A stretch of 64,000 nucleotides of DNA from assembly GCF_041296385.1 (NCBI RefSeq), contig NW_027183804.1, positions 2,170,001 through 2,234,000 on the forward strand, written 5' to 3'. Below, piece by piece: positions 31,961 to 43,000 of this stretch. The DNA is from Aphelocoma coerulescens. Lineage: Eukaryota; Chordata; Aves; Passeriformes; Corvidae. Positions within the stretch are counted from its first letter, which is position 1. Each line of letters opens with the position of its first letter. A model generated the notes under the pieces. That model worked only from the letters and a program-made list of their open reading frames with translations, was not told where the DNA came from and did not search any database. The position numbers and the translations under genes were made by a program.

Positions 31961-32479
31961 CGCTGCGGCCGCGGCCCGGGAGCTCTCGGGGCAGCGGGGC
32001 CGGGCCGGGCCACGATGGGAAAGGGCTGGGTCAGCCCAGGGCGAGCTGGGGCAGCGGAGGTTTGGGGCAACAATGGGAAAGGGGTGGGAGAGGGGGGATC
32101 CGGGGAGGTGGGACAGCGGGAAAGGGGTTCCACTGGGGTCCCCCAGTTAACCCCAGCACCCACAAACCCCGTCCCAGCCCTCCCCGTTCCCTCGCCACCC
32201 CCGGCTGAGTGGGGGGCTCAGCCCAGGACCCGTCGCCGTTCGGGGCTCCCCCGAGTGCAGCAAACGGGAGAGTGCCCCCCGGGTGAAATTTTGGGGTTCG
32301 CTCTGCCATCGGCGCTTTAAGATGCCCCGGGAAAGTCGGTGCCCACTATAACTCCCGTTAAAAGGGCAACACCATTCCCGTTGATTCCGGCAGCGGAGCC
32401 CCGGGTCGGGGTTTGGGGGTCCCGGGAGGGTTTGGGGGTCCCAGCGAGGTTTGGGGGTACCGGCAGGGTTTGGGGGTAC

Positions 32480-33143
32480 CTGGGTGGTGCCGATGATGGC
32501 GATGGGGACCCCGTGCTGGGGCTGAACATTCGCGAGGGGCTCCTGGGGGGTTTTGTGGGTCCCGGTGGTTTTGTGGGTTCCCGAGGGGGGTTTTCAGGAG
32601 TCCCAAAGTGGGGGTTTGGGTGATCCCGGTGGGAATATTTGTGTGTCCCAAGGCTGTTTTGGAGTCCCTGCCGGTGATGGAGATGGGGACCCCGTGCCAG
32701 GTATAAACCTTCTCAAGGGGGTCCGGGGGGTGTTGGGAGGTCCCGTGGGAATTTTGGTGTCCTGAGAGGGTTTTGGGGGGTCTGTATGGGGCTTTGCATC
32801 CTGGGGAGTTTTTGGAGGGTCCCGGGGATATTTTTGGGGTCCCAGGAAAGGTTGGGGTTCCCCGGGGGGGTGTTGGGGATTCCCGGGAGGTTTTGGGGTA
32901 CCTGGGCGATGCCGGTGACAGAGCTGGGGACCCCGTGCCGGGTATGAACCTTCTCGCTGCGCACGGGCAGCGTCAGCGTGTTCAGGGAGATCCTGGGGGG
33001 CCCGGGGGTTCACCCCAAATCCCGGGGGAGCCCAAATGCTGAGGGACCCCCGAACTCCCCTCACTGCTGGATCTGCTGCAGGCAGGGGGGCACCAGCACT
33101 CGGCCCCCACCCCCCACTCTCACGGGGGGGCTGCAGAAGAAAT
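32480..33143 (-). pseudogene. FLOT1: Flotillin-1 fragment with repeated exon
   Basis: Two minus-strand exons are clear. 33143-33065 reads FFCSPPVRVGGGGRVLVPPC then LQQIQ, ending at a GTGAGG donor. 32992-32902, after CCCCCCAG, reads [20 protein letters not shown] then [10 protein letters not shown] and ends at GTACCC. They join in phase (CA plus G). Both match flotillin-1, a membrane-scaffold protein of lipid rafts, near its N terminus. Two decayed copies of the second exon follow at about 32735-32670 (EKVYTWHGVPISITG) and 32545-32480 (NVQPQHGVPIAIIG, donor kept). The N-terminal exon and all later exons are not visible within the window, so it is a gene fragment. Neighbouring introns are G-rich GGTTTGGGG repeats. 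Confidence 0.8.
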
Positions 33144-33234
33144 CTGGGGGGCACAGACGGGTGAATGGGAGCTGGGGGTCCAGGCCTGGGAGCCGAGGGC
33201 TGGTGGTTCCAGAGCTGGGTGAGGGGGCTGGGCA

Positions 33235-33520
33235 GGTCCAGGGCTGGATGCTGAGAGCTGGGGGGATCCAGGGCTGGATGATGGGAACTGGGGGGATCCA
33301 GGGCTGGGTGATGGGAGCTGGGGGGATCCAGGGCTGGGTGATGGGAGCTGGGGGGATCCAGGGCTGGGTGATGGGAGCTGGGGGGATCCAGGGCTGGGTG
33401 ATGGGAGCTGGGGGGATCCAGGGCTGGATGATGGGAGCTGGGGGGATCCAGGACTGGATGATGGGAGCTGGGGGGATCCAGGGCTGGGTGCTGGGAGCTG
33501 GGGGGATCCAGGTCTGATGC
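33235..33520 (+). repeat. 30-bp minisatellite in flotillin-1 fragment flank
   Basis: Nine to ten units of CTGGGGGGATCCAGGGCTGG plus ATGATGGGAG at 30-bp spacing. Confidence 0.97.
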
Positions 33521-33529
33521 TGGTTCCGA

Positions 33530-34621
33530 GGTGCTCAATGGATGCTGATTCTGGTTTCAGGTTCTACTTCACTCTGCATCAGGAAGACTCTCGAGCTGAT
33601 AGTTTCTTCTGTCACTTCCCTACCTACAAGTCCCTGGCCCTGCCTACCAGCAGATTCACAGGGTCTGTTTGCAGAGACACATTCATCACATTCCTTTCAA
33701 TGTTTCCCTGAAATCGCTGTATTGTTACACTGAATCCAACAAATCTTTGCTTTTGGTGGATGCCTTTTTCTTGGAATGGACAAGAGACCTTCATGTGTGC
33801 AAGCCGTGTGCCTTCCTGCTTGCTCTGCTCTGCGGACAAAAGTCGCTTTCTCTGTTCAGCTGTGCTGCTCCTTTCCACTGTGCTGGCTCCAACAATGAAC
33901 ACTGGCACTTCAAACCAGTGGGAGGAGTTGGAAAATTGGAGTGAAAATAGATTATCCAGAACCACCCTTGATCTGTCCTCGCTCACTCACTGGGCTTGAG
34001 GAGATCCTTGAGGGTAAGTGATGCCCGGGAAGCCTGTGAAAACAGGAGTCAATCTGATTTTACCACCCGTGTGCTGTAATGCAGCCTCCAAAAGGAGCGA
34101 TGCTTTTCTGCACCTGTGCACACACGTGTCTAAAGCACGGGAATCCTCCATTAGCTCCACATTCATTCTGAGGCTTTGCACCCAGCTGTTGATTTGGTCC
34201 TGATGTTGCTCATTTTAGCTTCAATGGTTGCAAAACAAAGCAGATCAGTGGAAATGAGAAATACAAAATTTTTTAAAAAACTAAGAACACCCACTGACAA
34301 CATTGCAGATTATTTTTTTACAGTGTACTTTTTATTAAATCCTCTGTCAGTAGATATGTTCCTCCTAATTCCTTTATGCCTTTTGAACCACAGCTATTTA
34401 TCGTTATTCCTTTTTAGTATTTGTTATGCTTTTTAAACCCCATGTATAACAGGCTGATGCAATCAGAAGTAGTTTTCTATCCCAAACAGACTGAAAAACT
34501 CACTTCTTCATCCCAAAGAGACTAAAGCCGGTGTGTTTGGCGTCCCATCTCCCACAGTCGGTCCCGGTATCTCCACAGGGGATTTCTGCCCTGGGGCAGC
34601 CCCGTGGCCATGGTGACACCC
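33530..34621. other. No gene seen
   Basis: Moderate GC, then AT-rich sequence. A 91-codon plus-strand open frame at 33669-33944 has no domain I recognise and lacks a clear gene context. Confidence 0.5.
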
Positions 34622-35345
34622 TGAAACATAGATTTAAAAGAAACAGAAAGATTTTAGTTATAGGCTAGCTGGGTTGAAATGAGTTAGAATAAGAAAGAAT
34701 TTGAGCTGGACTAGAGTTAATTAAAATAGTTAGGAGAGCTAGATTTGAAATGCTTTTTAAGATGTTAGTAATTGATTACGGAATAATTGATGCTCTGTCA
34801 TTTCTGTGTTTGTTTAGCTGTGCTTAGAACGAGGAACAGAAATATTGATCAGTTGGTGTAGGGAACAAGGACAATTCCCAATTTCCTCCCTCTGTGGGAA
34901 CGTATTCAAAAGTCAGGCAAGAGGAAATTGGGAGGTCACTAACGTAATTAAGATTGTTAAAGTTCAGAAAGGCAAAAAAGGTCCAAGTGAGGGAGATGAG
35001 CTTACTTCATCTGTCTGGGACCACCGACCCAATTCGAGAGCAGCCACTCAATTCAGAGCACGCACTGCGCATGCTTAATGCCATTAAAGCTCATTTCCAT
35101 ACGAAGCGGAGAATGGGAGGGGTCACTGTTAGAAATATGTATTTGTAGTTTGGATACTCATCACTTTTGTGGCTAAATGAACTCTGTAACCGTTCATACC
35201 TGGGCACTGCGCATTAGGAAGCTGTTCCACGCCGCTGTCCGGCGCCAATCAAACATTCACTTTCTAACTCTAAACTGTTCGAGAGCTTTTGTCTGTCTCA
35301 GCTGGATATCGATATGAGATCGATATTCACATCTTGGTAAATCAA
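34622..35345 (+). mobile_element. Probable ERV LTR of a different family
   Basis: Starts TGAAACATAGATTTAAAAG and ends near TCTTGGTAAATCA, with an AT-rich first half, a GCGCATGC-rich middle and ATTAAAGC near 35083. It is followed by a pyrimidine tract and an ATG-led short frame (35525). It differs from the LTR at 38021, so it is not the partner of that element. Confidence 0.5.
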
Positions 35346-35688
35346 GCCCCGAGCACGGACACTGGGGCCGGTGTGCGAAGGCGTTTGGGGCTGCACGGAC
35401 GTTCTTTAGCAGCAGTGTTTGTCTTTATTCTCTCTATCTTTACTCTCACTCTATTCTCTTTCTTCTCATTGTCTCTCTCATTTCCCCTCTCTCTCTTTCT
35501 CTCTTTATTCTCTCTCAGAAGAAAATGACTACAAAAGCTGAATTTTTTAGCAATCTAATATTGAACATTTATTAGTCGAACAAAGGCAAATCACAGCGCT
35601 GGGGCGCTTGGCAATATTGCCAGAGGCGCCCTCCATTCATTTTCCTGTGGACTTAAGGACTCTCTTAAACTGTTCCATATTCATTAAG

Positions 35689-37799
35689 CCCAGTTCCTGG
35701 GAGTGAAGTGGCAAGATGGACGGCGTCAGATTCCCACTGAGGTTGTCAATAAGATCAAAGCAATGTCTCCACTGACCAACAAGAAGGAAACACAAGCTTT
35801 CCTAGGTGCCATAGGCTTTTGGAGGATGCATATTCCTCAGTACAGCCAGATTGTGAGTCCTCTTTACCTGGTTACCTGCAAGAAGAACAATTTCCACTGG
35901 GGCCCTGAACAGCAACAAGCTTTTGCCCAAATCAAGCAGGAAATCGCTCATGCCATAGCCCTTGGCCCAGTCAGGACAGGACCCAAAGTGAAGAACGTGC
36001 TCTACTCTGCAGCTGGGAGCCATGGTCTGTCCTGGAGCCTTTGGCAGAAGGTGTCTGGTGAGACTCGAGGTCGACCACTGGGATTTTGGAGCCGAAGCTA
36101 CAGAGGGTCTGAAGCCAACTACACTCCCACAGAGAAGGAAATCTTGGCAGCTTATGAAGGAATCCAAGCCGCCTCAGAGGTAATCGGCACAGAGGCACAA
36201 CTCCTCCTGGCACCCCGACTACCGGTGCTGGGGTGGATGTTCAAAGCAGAGGTTCCCTCTACCCACCACGCCACCAATGCCACATGGAGCAAATGGATTG
36301 CTCTCATCACACAGCGCGCCTGTATCGGAAAACTGAATCGCCCTGGAATTTTGGAAATAATCACAAACTGGCCAGAAGGTGAAAACTTTGGTCTCGCTGA
36401 TGAACAAGAACAAGTGACACGTGCTGAAGAAGCTCCACCGTACAACCAACTGCCATCAGAAGATAGACGCTACGCTCTTTTCACCGACGGTTCTTGTCGC
36501 ATCGTAGGGATGAAACGAAAGTGAAAAGCAGCCGTATGGAGTCCCACACGACGGGTTGCAGAAGCTACTGAAGGAGAAGGTGGATCAAGCCAATTCGCTG
36601 AACTCAAAGCTGTTCAACTAGCCCTGGACATTGCTGAAAGAGAGAAGTGGCCAAAGCTCTACCTCTACACTGATTCATGGATGGTAGCCAATGCTCTGTG
36701 GGGATGGTTAGAAAAGTGGGAAAAAGCTAATTGGCTGCGTAGGGGAAAACCAATCTGGGCTGCTGAAGAGTGGAAAGACATCGCTGCCCGAGTAAGAAAG
36801 CTGGTTGTGAAAGTCTGCCATGTAGATGCCCATGTCCCCAAGAGTAGGGCTAATGAGGAACACCAAAACAACAGGCAGGTAGATCAGGCTGCAAAGATAG
36901 AAGTGTCACAGATAGATTCAGATTGGAAACGTAAAGGAGAGTTGTTCCTAGCTCAATGGGCCCATGATGCCTCAGGCCATCAGGGCAGAGATGTCACCTA
37001 TAAGTGGGCACGAGACCGAGGGGTGGATCTAACCATGGACAGTATCTCCCAGGTGATCCATGACTGTGAGACATGCGCTGCGATCAAGCAGGCCAAGCGA
37101 GTGAAGCCCCTGTGGTACGGTGGGCGATGGTCCAAATACAAGTATGGGGAGGCCTGGCAGATTGATTCCATCACACTGCCTCAAACCCGCCAAGGCAAGC
37201 GCCATGTGCTCACAATGGTAGAAGCCACCACAGGATGGCTGGAGACCTACCCTGTGCCTCACGCTACAGCCCGGAACACCATCCTGGGCCTGGAAAAGCA
37301 AGTCCTTTGGAGGCATGGCACCCCTGAGAGAATTGAATCTGACAATGGGACTCATTTTAAGAATAGCCTTATTAACACCTGGGCTAGAGAACATGGCATT
37401 GAGTGGGTGTACCACATCCCTTACCATGCACCAGCTGCAGGCAAAGTGGAACAGTGCCATGGATTGTTGAAAACCACCTTGAAGGCACTGAGTGGGGGAA
37501 CTTTCAAAAATTGGGAGCAGCATCTGGCAAAGGCCACCTGGTTAGTTAACACCCGAGGTTCCACCAAGAGAGCTGGTCCAGCCCAATCTGAATCCCTGCA
37601 TACAACAGATGGAGATAAGGTCCCAGTAGTGCATGTCAGAGGTCTGTTAGGAAAGACTGTGTGGATAAATTCTGCCTCGAGTACAGACAAACCCACCCGT
37701 GGGGTTGTCTTTGCTCAGGGACCTGGTTGCACGTGGTGGGTAATGCAGAAAGATGGAACAACACGTTGTGTACCACAGGGAGATCTGATTGTTGTGTGA
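35689..37799 (+). mobile_element. ERV pol (RT C-terminus, RNase H, integrase), 5' truncated
   Basis: One frame runs from the RT thumb/connection (KWQDGRRQIPTEVVNKI) through RNase H (TDGSC, FAELKAVQLALD, YTDSWMV) to integrase. The integrase shows an H-H-C-C zinc finger (HDASGHQG to CETCAAIK) and the DDE triad (WQIDS, SDNGTHF and the E of GKVEQCHG). The only break seen is an in-frame TGA at 36522-36524 inside RNase H; the RT palm with YxDD is lost at the left junction near 35689. It ends 220 bp before the 3' LTR with no env between, as in many ERV-L elements. Such long open frames indicate a fairly young insertion. Confidence 0.9.
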
Positions 37800-37872
37800 A
37801 AACCATCTGTAATGTGGAATGCCTGGGTACCACTGCTTGCTGATTGTCACTCTCACTGTTCGTACATAGCTG

Positions 37873-37949
<77 letters not shown>
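37873..37949 (+). repeat. (TATATG)n microsatellite
   Basis: Hexamer repeat in the short segment between pol and the 3' LTR. Confidence 0.97.
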
Positions 37950-38010
37950 TGATGTGTGTGTGTAGAGTTAGAATATCTTAGTTTGGGCATTGAGCCAGTG
38001 ATATGGGATA

Positions 38011-38020
38011 AGGGGTGGAA
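38011..38020 (+). other. Polypurine tract of ERV
   Basis: AGGGGTGGAA immediately before the TGTCTTGG start of the 3' LTR, the position where plus-strand DNA synthesis is primed in retroviruses. Confidence 0.7.
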
Positions 38021-38661
38021 TGTCTTGGGGTGACTTTGTGATGTGTATCCCATATCACTGCCCTATGCCCAGAAATTAACTTTGTGCCTTTCTGTGCCTC
38101 TAAACTGAGCCTGAGAGGGGGAAGGAAAAACTGAGCAAAACTTTTTCAAAGCAGTTTGCAGCTTGTTCAAGGTCACACAGAGATAGGGACTTTCTTTTTC
38201 CCAGCTGCAGCAGGGGAGGGAGGAGGCACCCAGCTTGCTGCTTCCCTGGTCAGCTTTTGGCCAGTTCTTCAGCTTCTTTTTCTCCAAAGGGAGACTGAGA
38301 GCTGATTTTTTTTTCATTCCCTGGAATTTTGGATTTTCTCCCTTTTCTGATGGACTGCTTCAATATCAGAGCACATTGGGAGGACTTGCCACCGAGCACA
38401 GAGGGCCTGGCCCTGGCCCAAGCCCCAGCTCCGAGGAGACCAAAGGAAGGACTCTAACATTTTCTCAGGTTTTTCCTCCACACTGAAAGATTGTATTATT
38501 TAGCATTATTTTCCTTTTCCCGTGTGTTCGTTAAAGAAATAGTTTTTATCTCCTTCACTTTCCTTTGAGGAAAACTTATTTCTTCCTGAACCAGGTTCAG
38601 GGGAGGGGTGGTTGTGCCTTCTCTCAGAGGATATATTTCTAAATTTGGCCAAACTGGCACA
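38021..38661 (+). mobile_element. 3' LTR of the 35.7-kb ERV (TGTCTTGGGG family)
   Basis: A 641-bp LTR starting TGTCTTGGGGTGACTT and ending GGCACA, homologous over its length to the solo LTR at 19484-20119. It links those solo LTRs to this pol. The 5' LTR is absent. Confidence 0.9.
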
Positions 38662-38840
38662 TATGCAAATGAACCAAACTTACAAAACTGTGAAGAACTC
38701 GTGACCTGTTGTCCATCTTGGGGTCCCTCTTGGCAGTAGCCTCTGGCTACCCTGGATGTACCTTTGAAGGCCTTTCAAATAAATACCTACCTTTATTCCC
38801 TTATTCTGGTCTAGCCTCTGTTTTTAGGTGGCCTCTCAAG
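38662..38840 (+). mobile_element. LTR 3' part of another ERV
   Basis: Contains CAAATAAATACCTACCTTTATTCCC and TCTGGTCTAGCCTCTG, resembling the R-U5 part of an avian LTR ending GGCATCA. No start is visible; the preceding element abuts it. Confidence 0.45.
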
Positions 38841-39309
38841 GCATCAGGAGGGGCTGCAATTCCACACTTGTGGAGACCAGAACCGCCCCCAGGATCCCAA
38901 CACTGCCTGACAGCGCTCCGGACACCGGGATGGTCGCGCGTCCGAGTCTCGGCCACTGTGCTGCTGCTTCGTTTGCTCGTAGGCAAACACCCAGAGGCCA
39001 CTGTTAAGCCCGGATGGTCTCTGGTTCTGCCCTCTCCCTGATCCCGTGCAGGGATGGAGCACTGCTGTGCTTTCAGGAAGCTGCTCTTGAAAGCTTCCAG
39101 CATTCCAAGCTCCTTTGCCCTCTGTGGAGGCTTGCCACGGAATCCCTCACAGCTGCCTCCGGAGCATACTCCTGTTGGCTGTTCTAAAATCCAGGGCCTT
39201 TGGGGTGCTCAGCAAGACCTCTGACTCCACAGTGTTGTGGAACTGGACCTTCAGGACAGGGACCTTTCCAGCCTGAGCTGCCCTCGTTCCTCTGTGTCTC
39301 TGCATAAAA
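38841..39309. other. No gene seen
   Basis: Moderate GC, no recognisable exon, RNA gene or repeat unit. Confidence 0.5.
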
Positions 39310-39656
39310 TATGGCATGGTGTGGATACAAAAATGCTGCTAGCAAGGATTTTCTTGCTATTTTCTAAGCCCGTGAGAGACTTTTCTCTCTCACAGAAGAG
39401 GCAGCAGAGTTATGTAAACAACCAAACACCTGCAGCCTTGAAAAGTCTTGTTTATAGTACAGTAGAAAAATATTTTGACAATGGATGCTTTAGGATTTTA
39501 GCCAATCACCCCAAGGGGTGGCTGATCCTTTGTCCAATTAGACTATGAAGAAAAAAGTTTATGAAAGAGTTTGTAAAATAATTAAATAAATCAATCTTGC
39601 TGCACAATTCCTGCCTGCTGGATCTTCTCTCCTCCTCCCTACGGCTGAGGGACATT
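39310..39656 (+). mobile_element. Solo LTR (GTGTGGATACAAAAATGCTG family)
   Basis: Contains TGGATACAAAAATGCTGCTA, AAGTCTTGTTTATAGTACAG, AATAAA at 39595-39600 and ends near CTACGGCTGAGGGACA. I recognise this as a passerine LTR type. Ends are approximate and no target duplication was identified. Confidence 0.7.
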
Positions 39657-39784
39657 GTGATATACCCTAGGGTTGCAGTAATAGCACGGAAGAGAGCGGC
39701 AGGAGAGGCCTGTGTGTCCCAGGGCTCAGGTTTTGCGCCGCTTCAGCACCACAGAGATGCAGATCAAGTGAAGAAGCCAAACTG

Positions 39785-39790
39785 TTTATT
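39785..39790 (-). promoter_or_regulatory. Polyadenylation signal AATAAA of the MROH gene
   Basis: Plus-strand TTTATT; on the minus strand AATAAA lies 214 bp after the stop codon at 40006-40004, inside a plausible 3' UTR. Confidence 0.7.
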
Positions 39791-40003
39791 AATAGGAGGC
39801 GAAGCGAAGGGGATGAGCTGGGAGGAAAAAAGGGGATGGGCAGGGTCTGAGGGCTGGAGGGATGGAGCTGTCAAAAGGGAGGGAGGGCAGGAGCTATGGG
39901 AGCTTTCCACAGGCTCAGCTGTGACCAGCATCAGCTGTGCCTGGAGGTCCAGCTGCTCTACTCTGTCTCCAGATGGTCTCATCTTGCAGGATATCTGGAG
40001 GTC

Positions 40004-43000
40004 TTAAAGGGACTCTGGTTCTGAGCCAGCAGATGAACGTAGTTCTGCAGCTCTTTTGTTGAATATTTCCTGAACTACGATGTTTGTCTGGGAAGGGCTG
40101 TCATCTCTCCTCAGGGCTTGAAGGGCTGGAAGAGACAGGAACAGAGCCACGGTCAGAGCCTGGATCTGCGGGAATCCAAGCAGACCTTCCTGCCAGGGCC
40201 ATCTCACCCAGCTCCTGCCATGGCCAGAAGACAGCAGGGGCCAAGGAGATCAGCCAGAAGGTGCTGGCCATGGAGCTCCCCACCGTGTCCCTGAAACCTC
40301 TCTGTGCTCTGCCCACTTCACCCCGAGTCCACACATGGAGCAAAGCCCCCACAGCCAGGGCAGGGATTGCAGCTCCCGAGCCAGGCATTGCAGCTCGCCC
40401 CCGCCAGCCCCCGCTGACAGCCCGCTGCCCTCACTCACCCTCACTGAGGACCTGGAGCTCTTCCTTCTGCCCCCTCAAGAGCACCCTGGCAGTCGCTGGG
40501 AGCACAGAGGCGGTCACGGCCCCGCGGCACAGCTCCCTCGCAGCGGCGCTGCCAGCCCCGTGGCCACTCGCTCTCCTGCCCCGGCAGGGCTCAGCCCGGG
40601 CCCGTGCCGCATCCTGACGCCCGAGGGCACGGCTGCGAGAGGGCGGCAGCGGCCCCGAGGGCAGGCGGGGCTGCACGGCCCCGGGCCCGGATGCCGCTGC
40701 CGGGGCAGCAGCCGGGGCTGGGGCCGAGCTGCGGCGGGGCGGGGAGGGGCCCCGGGCTCGTGGCTCACCCATGAACCTGGCGGCCGCCTCCCGCAGGGAC
40801 TCCTGTGGGCTGCCCACGAACGGCAGGGCCTGGTGCAGGAGCTCGGCCGCTCGGCTCCTGTCCGCTGCCAGCTGCAGAGAGCGCCAGGAGGGAAGGGTTG
40901 GCGCGGGCTCAGCCCTTGGCCGGGCTCTCTGCGCCCAGCCCTGGCCTCCCCTGCCCGCACGGCCCCGAGGCCCGGCCAGCAGCCGCTGGCGCCGGGCTCT
41001 GGAGGGGGCCGAGGGCCGGCTGCTGCCCGGGGAGCCGCGGTGCCGCCCCGTGCCACGGCCCAGCGGGGCCGGGGCTCCATCGGCAGCCGGCTCGGGGCCA
41101 CAGGAGCCTGGAGAAGAGCCCAGGCAAGGGAGCGGCGTGTGGGGCGCAGGCTGGCGCTCCTGGTGCAGCACCGCAGCCAACCCCACACTGGGCACCAGGG
41201 GCAGGGGGCTTCTCCAGGCTCAGCTTGGGCTTCCAGGCAGTCCTTACCAGGCACTCGGCAAACTTCAACCTCTGGTTCTTCTTCAGCAGCTGCTCGAGAT
41301 CTGTCCTCTTCAGGAACTTGGCTGCACAAATCAGTGTTTCGCGAGAAGCCTGGAGAGCAGCAGAGACCCAGAGATGGCACCACGGCCCAGGGCACAGGAC
41401 TCGTGTCCCTGTGCCAAGGCTGGGAGGAGGCTGCAGCCCGGGAGGCGCCAGGGCTGGAGGCAGCCGAGCCCCCTCGCAGGGATGCAGCAGCATCCCACAA
41501 AACCTTACCTTTGCCACACGCCAGTTCTCATCATCCCCATAGATTAAAAGTGGGTAAAGGCTCTGGTTCACAATCGTCTTCAGGGGCTTTTTTCCCTCCT
41601 CCACTACCAACTCCATCACCTTGGAGAAGAGGTGAATGGAGAGCAGCTGCACATGGCTGTTGTCCTGGAGGAAAGGAAACCAACTTGATGTCATGATGAG
41701 TTTTTTGCCTTTTCTTTCATACCCTGTTTATATACCTTTTTATAGCTTTTTGTATTCTTAGTGTTTTTTAGCCTACATTCTTAGACTTATTTTGTTAAGC
41801 TAGGAGACTAAACATCTTAGAAACGCCAGACACCAAGGTCCTCTCCAGAACACATTTTGTCAACTAAGATAGGACCATTGAGGGGGAAGGTTCCTTGGGA
41901 AGGGGGGCTCAATTGAGCCTCTCACTGGGGAATCTTTGATAGATATGCTAATTAGTAAGATCTATAATGTTATACCCAATCTATCGTGTGTGTGCATTGC
42001 GGGGCGCATTTCGGCCCATTCCACGTGGGCGTGGTGCACCTAAGGATCCTTATAATAAATACAGAGGTAAAAGCCCTTTCTCCCTTCTAAGCGTGTTTGA
42101 CTCTTGATTTTAAGACCAGGAAAAGGCATCAAACTACTCCAGGCCCACCTAGGCAAAAGCCTGAAAATGCAAAAGGCACAGCATTTCTGGGCAGCACCCA
42201 GTGCCTATGGCTGGGGCACAGAGCCTTACATTTGCAAAGAGTGGCAGGAGCGCCTCAGCCAGTTTCGGGGCGGTGGTGCTGGATACCAGGATGTCTTTGT
42301 TCTCCAGCACATTCATGAACACAGAGAGGGACATCCTGACCACCTCTCCGTCTGCATCATCCAGCAGCTCCACCAGCCGTTGGGACAGGCTGCCCATCCT
42401 TCTGGCCTGTGTGGAACACAAGGCTGTGCTGTGAAGCCATGAACGGCTGCACTGCCTACACCACCCTGGCCCTGCAAGCCCACCCTGCTGCCGCAGGGCC
42501 CGGAGGCCAAAGGCCTGTCCCGAAGCACTGGGGCAGCTGAGCCGGGAGGCAGGAGAGCTGGGAGCAGCTGCCTCAGCTCCTGAAGCCCAGCCAAGCCCAT
42601 GTGACTGCTTTCCCCAGCGCAGCTTCAGCCGCTGCCGCCTTCTCACCATCGCAGGATCCTTGCTGAGCACCACGAGGCCTCTGAGTGCCAGGCGACATCT
42701 CTGCCTGCACTCGCTCAGCAGGTACCTGGACATCATCTCCAGGACACTGTCACCGCATTCCCTCAAGTCCAGGCACTCGAGGACCTGAAAGGCACAGGGC
42801 AGTGACAGGGGAGCCGGCCGGCAGGAGCCCGGAACCACCCAGGGCTGGGCCCAGGCAGCAGCGCAGGGCGCGGGCACCGTCCCAGGCAGCTGCGGCTACG
42901 AGAGGGCAGAGAGGCGGGAGGCAGCTCAGCGAGGAAGCGCTGGCCGTCAGGCTCACCTCCACAAGGAATGCCAGGAAGGGCAGATCCCAGCGTGGCTCCT

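Noticed and set aside
40335..41696. 453-codon plus-strand frame opposite the MROH gene
   Set aside because: It is the antisense shadow of MROH exons 11-14 and GC-rich introns; the minus-strand exons have proper splice sites and family motifs.
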